Source: Agrypnia vestita
Taxonomy: Eukaryota > Arthropoda > Insecta > Trichoptera > Phryganeidae
Direction of reading: 5' to 3'
Assembly: GCA_016648135.1 (NCBI GenBank)
Contig: JADDOH010010181.1
Location: 1-64,000 of the forward strand
DNA: 64,000 bases
Shown here: positions 32,985 to 43,276 of the stretch, in pieces
Layout: each line of letters opens with the position of its first letter
Numbering within the stretch: position 1 is the stretch's first letter
Program-made: the position numbers and the translations under genes
The notes under the pieces: generated by a model
Database searches by the model: none
What the model was told of the DNA's origin: nothing
Seen by the model: the letters and a program-made list of their open reading frames with translations, nothing else

Positions 32985-33320
32985 TTGTTACCAGTGGCTG
33001 TAGTGTGGTAGATAGAATAAAGAAAGGAGTGCTGAGATGGTTTGGTCATGTGGAACGTATGAACGAGGAAAGGATGGTTAAGAAAATATATGAGGCGAAT
33101 GTTGAAGGCAACAGGAATAGAGGGCGTCCGAAAGACCTGGCGCGATCAGGTACTACAAGTATTTAAGGATGGCCCTGTTAAAAGCCGCAACAATCGTAGA
33201 ACGTGTATGAGAAGATGTATGAATGTGGCCGAAGCAAAAGTGGTGTGCCAGGATAGAAGAGTGTGGCGTTCAATCCTCTCTGTTTACCCCTGCAGGGAAA
33301 CGGCGTGATGGTTAGTTAGT
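32985..33320 (+). mobile_element. LINE 3'-end fragment (CMRRCMNVDEA family)
   Basis: VVDRIKKGVLRWFGHVERMN then, after a phase change near 33105, KSRNNRRTCMRRCMNVAEAK and QDRRVWRSILSVYP, ending in a GTTA repeat tail. This is the typical end of a LINE ORF2 with the RWFGHVERM motif. Frameshifted and 5' truncated. Confidence 0.75.
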
Positions 33321-33617
33321 TAGTTTTATTACCAGTGGGTTACATCTAGTACAGTATAACTTGATCTAATTTCGTCGCACATTTAATATCCGTGCAGTGC
33401 TTCGATTGTTCTGGACGCATTAGCATAACAATATCGCGGTGAAGTCCCCCGGGTTAACACGAAGCGGAACAAGGAATAAAAAGGCGCGGCGGAGTCATCA
33501 TCCGTGTCTCCTTTTCCTGAGGGAACCGCCACAGGGCGCACACAAAGGTGTCTATGCTTTTTAATAATCTCAAATAAATGTTTTTAAATATTATTCACTA
33601 ATAATCTTGGATGTACA
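33321..33617. other. No gene seen
   Basis: Spacer with a GC-richer patch (33430-33545) of unknown origin. Confidence 0.35.
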
Positions 33618-35882
33618 TATACAGGGTTATTTGGAAAACATTAATAACCTCGCAGGACTATATTCCCGCCTTGAGTCGCTGCTTATGGGTCGAAAATGTT
33701 CAAACTATCATGATCTAATATCAATAGTTACGGAGATGTGCGACATCAAAATTTGCATTTTTTTTTCAATATTTCTGACATATTTTTTTACAAAAGTTGA
33801 AGCTTCATCACAGTAACTTATATCGGTTACGAAAAATTCATTCGTTTCAATAAAAGTTAAAATAATAAAAACCTTGAAAAAATTCCAATTGGAATGTTTT
33901 CCAATCAGCAAGTAAATATACACTTCTTACTTACTTACCATCACAAAGTTTACTGTAGGACTGGGCAATGACAACTCCGCACTCTAATATCCTGACATAC
34001 ATCTTTCGCCTTATCCATACTCATGTATAATCGTCGATTTTTGAGGGTTCCAAGAGGACTAATATGCCAGATATTCTCTCCATTTGTACGTCTCCGTTGG
34101 ATATTTTGGCCAAGTTGTTGAAAAAATTCCAATTGGAATGTTTTCCAATCGGCAGGTAAATATACACTTCTTACTTACTTACCATCACAAAGTTTACTGT
34201 AGGACTGGGCAATGACAACTCCGCACTCTAATATCCTGACATACATCTTTCGCCTTATCCATACTCATGCATGATCGTCGACTTTTGAGGCTTCCAAGAG
34301 GACTAATATGCCAGATATTCTCTCCATTTGTACGTCTCCGTTGGATATTTTGGCCAAGTTGTTGAAAAAATTCCAATTGGAATGTTTTCCAATCGGCAGG
34401 TAAATATACACTTCTTACTTACTTACCATCACAAAGTTTACTGTAGGACTGGGCAATGACAACTCCGCACTCTAATATCCTGACATACATCTTTCGCCTT
34501 ATCCATACTCATGTATAATCGTCGATTTTTGAGGGTTCCAAGAGGACTAATATGCCAGATATTCTCTCCATTTGTACGTCTCCGTTGGATATTTTGGCCA
34601 AGTTGTTGAAAAAATTCCAATTGGAATGTTTTCCAATCGGCAGGTAAATATACACTTCTTACTTACTTACCATCACAAAGTTTACTGTAGGACTGGGCAA
34701 TGACAACTCCGCACTCTAATATCCTGACATACATCTTTCGCCTTATCCATACTCATGCATGATCGTCGACTTTTGAGGCTTCCAAGAGGACTAATATGCC
34801 AGATATTCTCTCCATTTGTACGTCTCCGTTGGATATTTTGGCCAAGTTGTTGAAAAAATTCCAATTGGAATGTTTTCCAATCGGCAGGTAAATATACACT
34901 TCTTACTTACTTACCATCACAAAGTTTACTGTAGGACTGGACAATGACAACTCCGCACTCTAATATCCTGACATACATCTTTCGCCTTATCCATACTCAT
35001 GCATGATCGTCGATTTTTGAGGGTTCCAAGAGGACTAATATGCCAGATATTCTCTCCATTTGTACGTCTCCGTTGGATATTTTGGCCAAGTTGTTGAAAA
35101 AATTCCAATTGGAATGTTTTCCAATCGGCAGGTAAATATACACTTCTTACTTACTTACCATCACAAAGTTTACTGTAGGACTGGGCAATGACAACTCCGC
35201 ACTCTAATATCCTGACATACATCTTTCGCCTTATCCATACTCATGCATGATCGTCGACTTTTGAGGCTTCCAAGAGGACTAATATGCCAGATATTCTCTC
35301 CATTTGTACGTCTCCGTTGGATATTTTGGCCAAGTTGTTGAAAAAATTCCAATTGGAATGTTTTCCAATCGGCAGGTAAATATACACTTCTTACTTACTT
35401 ACCATCACAAAGTTTACTGTAGGACTGGACAATGACAACTCCGCACTCTAATATCCTGACATACATCTTTCGCCTTATCCATACTCATGCATGATCGTCG
35501 ATTTTTGAGGGTTCCAAGAGGACTAATATGCCAGATATTCTCTCCATTTGTACGTCTCCGTTGGATATTTTGGCCAAGTTGTTGAAAAAATTCCAATTGG
35601 AATGTTTTCCAATTGTAATTCGAAGGTTTTTATTATTTTATTTAACTTGTATTAAAGGGAATGAATTTTTCATATTCGATATAAGTTACTGTAATGATAC
35701 CTAGTCCAACGTTTTACAAAAAATAAGTCAGAAATATTGACAAAAAAAAATTCAAACTTTGATGTCGCATATCACCATAACTATTGATATTAGATCATGA
35801 TAGCTTAAACATTTTTGACTCATAATCAAGGCAGGAATATAGTCCTGCGAGGTTATTAATGTTTTACAAATAACCCTGTATA
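33618..35882. repeat. Foldback MITE (TATACAGGGTTATTTG ends) split by a tandem array
   Basis: Arms 33618-33870 and 35616-35882 are inverted copies: ends TATACAGGGTTATTTG, then TTAATAACCTCGCAGGACTA, then the shared AATATTTCTGAC core. The arms meet at an AATTGGAAT palindrome that would have been the loop. A 1.74-kb tandem array has grown exactly in that loop. Confidence 0.8.
33872..35615 (-). repeat. 244-bp tandem array with A/B alternation
   Basis: Seven full 244-bp units plus a terminal partial of about 33 bases. Each unit is a 5'-truncated LINE tail (minus strand; same family as 36710-36920, ending in a TAAG tail at the left) plus a 33-bp segment with TTCCAATTGGAATGTTTTCC that belongs to the host MITE. 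Units alternate: units 1, 3, 5, 7 carry GTCGATTTTTGAGGGTTCC and units 2, 4, 6 carry GTCGACTTTTGAGGCTTCC. Units 5 and 7 also differ from 1 and 3 at TGCATGATC versus TGTATAATC and GGACAATG versus GGGCAATG. Each unit keeps a 60-codon open frame that is only the LINE tail. Confidence 0.93.
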
Positions 35883-35979
35883 GTGTAGCAAATACTTCTA
35901 CCCTGCTTGTGCAAATCCAGACATGACAAAGAAAATAATTAATAAATTACTAGTGGAAAACCCATTTATGATAGAGTAA

Positions 35980-36345
35980 AGAATGAAGATATTAGGAATG
36001 AATATAAAACTGATCTTAGCATAGTTAATAGAATTAAAAAAGGGTCGCTCAGATGGTTTGGGCATGTTGAGCGAATGAATGACGAAAGAATGGTTAGAAA
36101 TATATACCTATAAATGCAAGTGTTGATGGCTCCAGAAAGAGAGGGCGACCGGTGGCATGACCAGATTAACCAGATACTAGAAGATGGTCCCGTTAGAAGC
36201 CTCAACAACCGGCGAGTTTGCATGCGAAGATGTATGAATGTGGATGAGGCGAGAGTTGTATGTCAGGACAGAAGAGTGTGGCGCTCTATCCTCTCTGCCT
36301 ACCCCCACGGGGAAACGGCATTATCGTAAGTAAGTAAGTAAATAT
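35980..36345 (+). mobile_element. LINE 3'-end fragment (CMRRCMNVDEA family)
   Basis: VNRIKKGSLRWFGHVERMND, a phase change, then NNRRVCMRRCMNVDEARVVC and RRVWRSILSAYPHGETA, with a GTAAGTAAGTAAGTAA tail at about 36326. It is the best-preserved version of the terminal motif of this family here. Confidence 0.75.
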
Positions 36346-36404
36346 AAATATGTTTACGAGATACTGAACATGATTACGAATAGTTAATAATGTATGTAAC
36401 GAAT

Positions 36405-36925
36405 CCATGCAGAGAGAATAGTAAGAAAGATATACAACGCGAGTGTTGAAGGAAGTGTCCATCAGAGATAGGAGGGGAGAAGTGGATAGTCTTCTTCACC
36501 TTCGTCTTACTCTCATTGAAAGCAGTTGTAATCATGGAACTGCAGTTGACAAAGTGACGGCATAAATTACCTGTCGCCACTAATTTCGGTCCGTGGCATT
36601 CCAAGAATGGGCTTTGGATTAAATAGTTAATCAGGTCAATCAAGACCTTCCACGAGAACTGGTTCCTTCCGTCTTCCCTTGAATAACCAATTTTTTCCAT
36701 GGTGTCCTCGGATAGGTATAACAACTTGGCCAAATATCCAACGGAGACGTACAAATAGAGAGAATATCTAGCATGTTAGTCCTCTTGGAACCCTCAAAAG
36801 TCGACGATTATGCATGAGTATGGATAAGGCGAAAGATGTATGTCAGGATATTAGAGTGCGGAGTTGTCACTGCCTAGTCCTACAGTAAACTTTATGATGG
36901 TAAGTAAGTAAGAAGCGTATATTTA
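36405..36925 (+). mobile_element. LINE 3'-end fragment interrupted by an unknown segment
   Basis: 36405-36460 reads RIVRKIYNASVEG, and 36710-36920 matches the array unit in opposite orientation (CCAACGGAGACGTACAAA ... GTAAGTAAGTAAG tail). Between them 36470-36705 does not look like LINE sequence: it is less AT-rich, and on the minus strand stays open (RNQFSWKVLIDLINYLIQSP, ATGNLCRHFVNCSSMITTAF). That insert is not recognised. Confidence 0.55.
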
Positions 36926-37040
36926 TTTACTTGTCATAAATCGTTTTATGTAGATGTTCTATATGAAACGTGCGTAACTTTGAATGAAGGCAAGAATATA
37001 AAATACTAAATAAAAAAATATCATTAATTCATTAAAAATA

Positions 37041-37330
37041 TTTGTATTGACCACATGGAGTAAGTAACTCTACGTCTACCGGTTTCGATTCCACTGTGTT
37101 GTTGTCAGGACGGAAGCATACTAACAATCCATTACTTTTTCTAGCAAAAAAATCAAATGTTGAACGAATACCGAAGGTCATAAATAAATATGGACAAAGA
37201 ACATTAAAATATGTCATACCAAAAATATTTAATAAAATCCCATGTCGTGTCAAAATGGATATTAATAAAAAAGGGCAAAATACAGAATTAATGAATATGT
37301 TATTAAATAAAAGAGACTTATTTTGATTTT
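37041..37330 (+). mobile_element. Non-LTR retrotransposon C-terminal fragment
   Basis: The frame 37096-37326 contains RIPKVINKYGQRTLKYVIPK then IFNKIPCRVK, matching the LINE ORF2 end signature (YG-x-x-x-LKY, P-x-IFN-x-IP). On the opposite strand at 37060-37110 is a degenerate hammerhead-like motif shared with 57690. Confidence 0.55.
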
Positions 37331-37724
37331 GGTAATATTTGTATTTTTCTTGTATTGTTGTATAGTATTGTAGATTTGTATTTGAGTTTTATAAGATCTA
37401 TTGTAATTAATTAATATGAATGTATTTCTGGTATATACAATTTATTTATATATATGTATTGATGCACCTACAGACAAATATCAATGTGATGTTTTGTGGG
37501 TCTGAGATGTAAAAAAAAAAAAAAAAAAAATTAATAAAAAAAATAAAAAAAAAGGATTATATACAACCACAAAGTTAACACTATAAACATGTCATGTCAT
37601 TTATACGATGACAAAAATATGTCATTTATGGATGCTCTAAATATGATCTAAAATGGTCTAAAAATATGGTCTAAAATGGTCGGATACAAATGATATAAAA
37701 TGATTTATTAGTAGCTACTGAGAT
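37331..37724. other. Low-complexity AT DNA
   Basis: An A-rich run at 37510-37550 may be the tail of the preceding LINE. A short ATGGTCTAAAATGGTC repeat lies near 37650-37682. Confidence 0.45.
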
Positions 37725-37782
37725 ATTATATTATACGTATTGTCAAAATACGTATAATATAATATCTCAGTACCTAAATAAA
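37725..37782. repeat. Perfect AT-rich hairpin
   Basis: CTGAGATATTATATTATACG... pairs perfectly with ...CGTATAATATAATATCTCAG over 24 bp around a 4-base loop; allowing one mismatch the stem extends to about 29 bp. It could form a cruciform. Confidence 0.75.
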
Positions 37783-38842
37783 TTAAAATGTTTGGGGTCT
37801 TAGTGCACTGCGTTAAGATCCCAACATTTCTTATTCGAAGAACGTCTGTATTTTCTGTGAAATGATCCAATTTTAAATACATATTTCAAAATTCAGTTTT
37901 AATACCTACTTTATAGAAGATAGATACACAAACAAACTCATATAAAAACATCACAAAATCCCATTTTTTATTTCACCCTGGAATCATTTACGAAACATTA
38001 TACAAAAAACATTGCACAAACAATGTAACACACAAGCGTATCAACTTTGCGGATATCCTATTGTGGCAGTTCCCGAAATAATGATTGACATTTTCCTGTT
38101 GCATCATATATGCGTACTAATATATACAAATAGTAGGTACCTACATGTTATACATAGGTACCTATATCAATAGGTACCTATAGTGTGATTCACACTTTAC
38201 ACAACCCACTATTTAATTTACAATTGTACATTTAAAAAAAAACTGATTAACATAACATGGCCCACCACTAGTGACTTAATTCTATTCAATTTGTCCTAAA
38301 TATGTACATACTTATCTTCTACCAATATTTCGCACGAAGTCTTACATTCAAATGAGTTATCGTATTGTTATTTCCTATGGCAATAGAATATACAATTTTC
38401 CTCGTAACTCCTATGATATATGTAGGTACGTACATTTTTAATAAAAATTGCGAAACGCTGGGATTCTCGCAAGCACTTAATATATGTGAGAAAACATTCT
38501 CCTGTCGCAAGATTAGCGTACCTACCTCCACACAAATATTACATTTCATTCATTCCACTGGCCTCGGATGGACGGCTTCCGGAAGTGAAGGAATTAAACG
38601 CACGTTGGTTACATCACAAAGAGCGGAAAAAACGCCGGATGTCCGATTCATTTTGAATATAGAACAGAAACTGGTTGTAAACGGAGGAATTCCGTGCAAC
38701 GTCACAGCGTTTGAGGCTAATTAATGAATAAATGAGTACGTACACTTAATTATTGAGAGTAGGTACTTAGGCAAGTACATAGTCTTAGTAATGGGTGATT
38801 CGTAAATTCGCGGCATCCACAATTTTAATATAAACTCGGCCC
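37783..38842. other. No gene seen
   Basis: Contains a cluster of AGGTACCTA words at 38130-38190. Open frames at 38319-38549 (-) and 38365-38724 (+) overlap on opposite strands and have no recognised domain. Confidence 0.4.
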
Positions 38843-39502
38843 GATTCTGAAAATAACAATGTCTGGATCTTTAAGATCTTTATCCCAACACTTAATAGAC
38901 GATAATAAAAATTAAAAATGTCCAGAGCAGATTTTGTAATTCTACGGCTCAAATACACTGTATTAGAAGATGATATAAGAAAGATTGTTTCTTACTGTCG
39001 TATTAATTTCTTCATCCACAACGTTCAGATGAAATATCATGGCTAAACTTGTAATGACCGCGTTCGGCGTTACCGCGTATTCAGAGACATTTTTTGACAG
39101 ATATGTCTGGATCTTTAAGATCTTTATCCCAACACTTAATAGACGATAATAAAAATTAAAAATAAACGAGACATAGCTTTACGTCGGTGTTTGTTTCTAT
39201 GAGGGAGGGAGAAAGATGTAAATTGTTATCTGTCAAATGTCAAGATGGGAAGATTTGAATACGCGGTAACGCCGAACGTGGTCATGACAAATTTAGCCAC
39301 GATATTTCATCTGGACGCTGTGGATGAAGAAATTAATACGACTGTAAGAAACAATCTTCTTATATCATCTTCTAATACAGTGTATTTGAGCCGTAGAATT
39401 ACAAAATCTGCTCTGGACATTTTTAATTTTTATTATCGTCTATTAAGTGTTGGGATAAAGATCTTAAAGATCCAGACATTGTTATTTTCAGAATACGGAT
39501 GA
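38843..39502. repeat. 660-bp foldback element
   Basis: Nearly the whole element is a hairpin. 38843-39095 (TTCTGAAAATAACAATGTCT ... ATTACCGCG-type inner end) pairs with 39245-39502. The loop (39100-39240) holds an extra copy of the terminal motif TCTTTATCCCAACACTTAAT. The ends are related to the MITEs at 27709 and 42447. Open frames inside are by-products of the palindrome. Confidence 0.8.
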
Positions 39503-39774
39503 CTAGCCGTAACCCGTCAAAAATGACGGTAATTTTACATGCCGGTTCCTAAAGAATAAGTATTTACTTATTTATAGCCGACACCCATGAAATACAAGGT
39601 AATAACGATTTTTATCAAAATATTTTAACACTTTTTTTTATATTTTCCCGGCAGTTAATGGCACCTACTATTTTAAACACTGGAGATTGTAATGATTGTG
39701 CGTGCGTGAAACTAATATGATAACATAATTAAATGATTAATATTATAAATAAAATAGACATCAAAATAAAATGA

Positions 39775-39870
39775 GAAAAAAATTCCGGTACCGGGAATCA
39801 AACCCGAGCTTCCAAGGTGAGAGCAAGATATCCTAGCCACTGCACCACGCAGGATATGCCATTGATTGCG
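39775..39870 (-). mobile_element. tRNA-derived SINE head
   Basis: On the minus strand GTGGTGCAGTGGCTAGGAT (A-box region) and GGGTTTGATTCCCGGTACCG (B box) are spaced as in a tRNA promoter. The 5' and 3' strands do not form an acceptor stem, so it is a SINE or pseudo-tRNA. Confidence 0.6.
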
Positions 39871-39959
39871 GAGAAAATGTTTATAAAGACCTAAATGTGT
39901 ACCTAAAGAAAATATATTTAAGAAAATATATTGTGAACCGTATATATATTTTTTACAAT

Positions 39960-40200
39960 ATTTAGTATATTTTAAGGGGTCCCACACATACGGTGATGGC
40001 AACTTCAGTAGGTATCCGCGTTCGAGTTTGCTCTGGTTTACTCGCCCAGAGTTCAAGCCCCATCGCCGGTCGTTTAATTTCGTTTCTTAACTGCGAATTC
40101 TAACGAAATTACGGACGTTACACGAAGTTACGAGGACAGAGAGACGGACGGACGGATAAACGGACAGACGGAAACACAAATTATTATAATTGGGATTGCT
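39960..40200 (+). repeat. SINE-like repeat with B-box and GACGTTACACGAAGTTACG tail
   Basis: AGAGTTCAAGCCCCATCGCC (B-box-like) is followed by GGACGTTACACGAAGTTACG, GGACGGACGG repeats and AATTATTATAATTGGGATT. The same order recurs at 49870-50060, indicating one family. Confidence 0.6.
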
Positions 40201-40700
40201 TATTGAAATTTCGAACACAGAAATTTTTTTTTACGCGTCTTAGATATTTAGAGATAAAAATCGGACCGTGGTTGTGGTTGGAAAATTAGTTAAAATTAAT
40301 TAAAATTTTATTAATTTAATTAAATCACTTGAAAGAATTTAACCGGAGAACCGTTCTATAATTTACACCATTTTTTCCTTTAAATACTCAAAATGCTAAA
40401 CACATGCCAAAAACACGCAGTACCTACACAATATACAATAGTTTAGAAAATAAATTCTTGTGATTTCGGCAAACGTGTTCGCAATGTAAATGTTCTTCAT
40501 TTTTGTAAGGCTATTTATTTACTTAACATATCGAACGAGTTTATTGCAGTGACATTCTTGTCCAATGATCTGTCTGTTTGTGCAATCATTTCCTAGGATC
40601 GATATATTACGAAAACAAATCTGTAATTTATGTCAATTGATTCACGGTACCGAAACACTTATTTGCAATACGTACATAATACTTGTGTTTTAAATAACGT
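40201..40700. other. No gene seen
   Basis: AT-rich DNA without recognised features. Confidence 0.4.
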
Positions 40701-40702
40701 TA

Positions 40703-41391
40703 TGTTGGGGCACAATGAGTGGGGCGCAATGGGGTACACCCCGTTCCGCCCCTGATAATATTTGTACTTCTCATATTAAAATGCAAGTTTATTTAATCTG
40801 CAGATGGTGCGTAAATATGTTAGAAAAACCAGTCGGATTTCTAAAGCTACGAAGGAACATCCCGTCAAGAAAGTGAAAAAGTAAGAATGAAACAAAAACT
40901 GATGTGTAAAAGAAAAGAAAACAAAACCAAGAAATGAAAACAATGCCAAAGAAACAAAAATAATTAAATCTGAAGGAAGCTCGGAAGAAGAAGACGTGGC
41001 CTGCTTATATAGCCATGGTTTGTGCTAGAATTCTAACGAAGGCTGGTGTTCTTATGGCGTTTGTAAAAAAAGGGCACACATGGCGTATGCTGGTCTACAG
41101 TGATGATGATAATAGTGTTCTCATCTGCGAACTCTGTCAATAATTAGTACCCCATTGTGCCCCTGGTTCATTTCCCATTCTGCCCCACCCCCGGGGCATA
41201 ATGGGAATTTCCCCTTTTTTTCAAACACATATTTGTGATAGTAATTATTAATTTATAAAAGTTTTTAGTTTCTTCGAAGAGAAATAAGTAAATAAAAATA
41301 CAAATTAACAAATAATGGTGTTATTACTTTCAAACTCTCACAAATTGTAATCAAAGCTTAGCTACCCCGTTTCGCCCCGGGTTCCCCTACA
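40703..41391 (+). mobile_element. pogo-like DNA transposon, internally deleted
   Basis: Imperfect inverted ends of about 35 bp (TGTTGGGGCACAATGAGTGG and, inverted, TGTAGGGGAACCCGGGGCGA) are flanked by TA at 40701-40702 and 41392-41393. At 40804 a frame starts MVRKYVRKTSRISKATKE, the N-terminal signature of pogo-type transposases, ending after about 25 codons. Near 40975-41150 broken frames (EEEDVACLYS, DDDNSVLICELCQ) resemble a transposase C-terminus. The central DDE domain is missing, so this is a non-autonomous derivative retaining both gene ends. Confidence 0.72.
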
Positions 41392-42446
41392 TAACTTTGC
41401 GGTGTTTAACCAGACAAGAATACACACGATGTATTTCTCTTTTTCTCTTAAAACATCGATGTTTCATCAGAAAAATAAACATGGCATGAAGTTGACAGAT
41501 TTCTTTTTAATCCCTTTGGTTTAAGAAATGCAAAGGATTATGTTTTCATTCAGCTTTGTACGGTTACATTTGGTTGAAGGTGAACTAATGTTAACATTAC
41601 ATTAGCCAGTAGTACACTTAATTTACATTAGATGGCTTAGAGTGTATCAATGTTTAGATATTATTCTCATAACATCAATGTGTCGATATTATCGAGGACT
41701 TAACATCGATGTTTTCCCACTAATCGATGTTTATCCATCATCGATGAATATCGATCATTCCTAAGTTGTCCGCAGTAACGAGTATGATGTACTTGTTTGG
41801 TCACTGTTTCTTATATGCAAGTATGAAATATTTGCTGCGTATAGGGGAGAAGTGACCCAAGTTGTTCTCTAAAATGATTTTATTTCTATCTGAAAAAAAC
41901 AATACAATATTCAAAGTTTTTTTATTGAAGCCTCTTCATAATGAGAGTCTTTATGGCGAGTTCTTGTAGAATGTACACGGTCCCTAATTCATTGTCCTGA
42001 AATATATATATCAACACAAGACCAAATATTAGTCAAAATGATGTTTGTTTGTTAATTATCATTTAATATTGCACATATTAAAAAAGTAATGTTTTTTTTC
42101 AGGATGGTGCTCAGTTTTCGGTGCCCCGATGCTTGGTGATTTTATGAAAAATAATGCATCCAGCAGCTCTCGCTATTTAATAAAGATAGAAATCACGTTC
42201 TTTTATCTGGATTAAGATTTTTGTTTTTAAATACTTTTTACTTTTTGAAATACTAAGTTATTTAATCCAAAAATAAATATCTATTCTCAAAGCACAACAC
42301 TTGTGTTTCATTTATAATGTCATGAAAACTTTATGATGCAAAATATCATAAGTAAATTCAAATATAAAATAATGAAATTATAAATCTTGTTGTACTGTAT
42401 AATTAAGAGAATTTAAACAAACTAAGATAGTAAAAATAAATAATTG
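41392..42446. other. No gene seen; cluster of ATCGATG words
   Basis: Between 41450 and 41765 the word ATCGAT or close variants occurs at least five times (for example AACATCGATGTTTTCCCACT), suggesting part of a decayed DNA transposon with such repeats. No gene is supported. Confidence 0.4.
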
Positions 42447-43005
42447 GTTGTATTCTGAAAATAGCAATATTGGGATCTTAAGATTGTTATCCCAACACTT
42501 AATAGACGAGAATAAAAATAAATGAGACGTAGGTATACATGAGAATTTGTTTCTTTCAGTTTCTACTTCAGAGAGAAAGGGAGAAAGAAGAACATGACGG
42601 TTATCCATTAAACATCAAAATATAAACACGAGGACGCTGTGGGGGAAGAAATTAATAAGTGCATATGAGATAATCTTTTTTCTATAAGCTTTAAATACAG
42701 CATTAATACATATTTCATGTAATTTTAGTCGAAACATGAGAATTGTGAGGTCACATTTGTGATAGTTATTTCGGAAATCCGTTTGAAGCTCTGTCAGACC
42801 AGAACGCCTGGATAAGAATCGGAGAAATCAATCCCTTTTCTAAAGGAATTGCAGACATCAAATAAAGGTATTTACTTTAAGAGACATATGTGAAAATATA
42901 CAAATCTCCTTAACGAACACCGATGAATACCTACGTCTCGTTTATTTTTATTCTCATCTATTAAGTATCGCAAGATCCCAATATTGCTATTTTCAGAATA
43001 CGGCT
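42447..43005. repeat. MITE, GTATTCTGAAAATAGCAATATT ends (copy 2)
   Basis: Inverted ends of about 80 bp, including TATTCTGAAAATAGCAATAT, TTAATAGACGAGAATAAAAA and GAGACGTAGGTAT. The same family is at 27709, with the interior in opposite orientation. Noncoding. Confidence 0.7.
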
Positions 43006-43276
43006 GAATTTCAATAATTTTTCATGTCAGACCATTTTGAAAACTGCAATATACATATTTTGTCCCCTAACTCTAAACTAACAAGATGTTTTACCTGCCA
43101 AAAGAATTGTTTTACAGTAGATTAGCTTCATTAAATCATCAAATAATTCATCTATTGCATACATACCATTACGAAATTCGACATTATTGAAAAATAATAA
43201 TCAATTTGGTCAACAAAAACAAACTCATTTATTTAAAAATAAATAAAACTTAAACATTCATAAGGGTAATTAAAAC

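Noticed and set aside
33950..35596. Seven repeated 60-residue genes (MEFFQQLGQNIQRRRTNGEN...)
   Set aside because: They are the truncated LINE tail inside each 244-bp repeat unit, without promoters, and the same sequence elsewhere is plainly a LINE 3' end.
33872..35615. CRISPR-like array
   Set aside because: Units are contiguous, 244 bp and nearly identical, with no variable spacers; the host is a eukaryote.
36374..36754. A complete 126-residue host gene on the minus strand
   Set aside because: Its ends run into LINE-derived sequence on both sides; only the central part is unexplained and is reported as a finding instead.
39245..39502. 85-residue protein
   Set aside because: It is one arm of the 660-bp foldback element; the opposite arm is open for the same reason.
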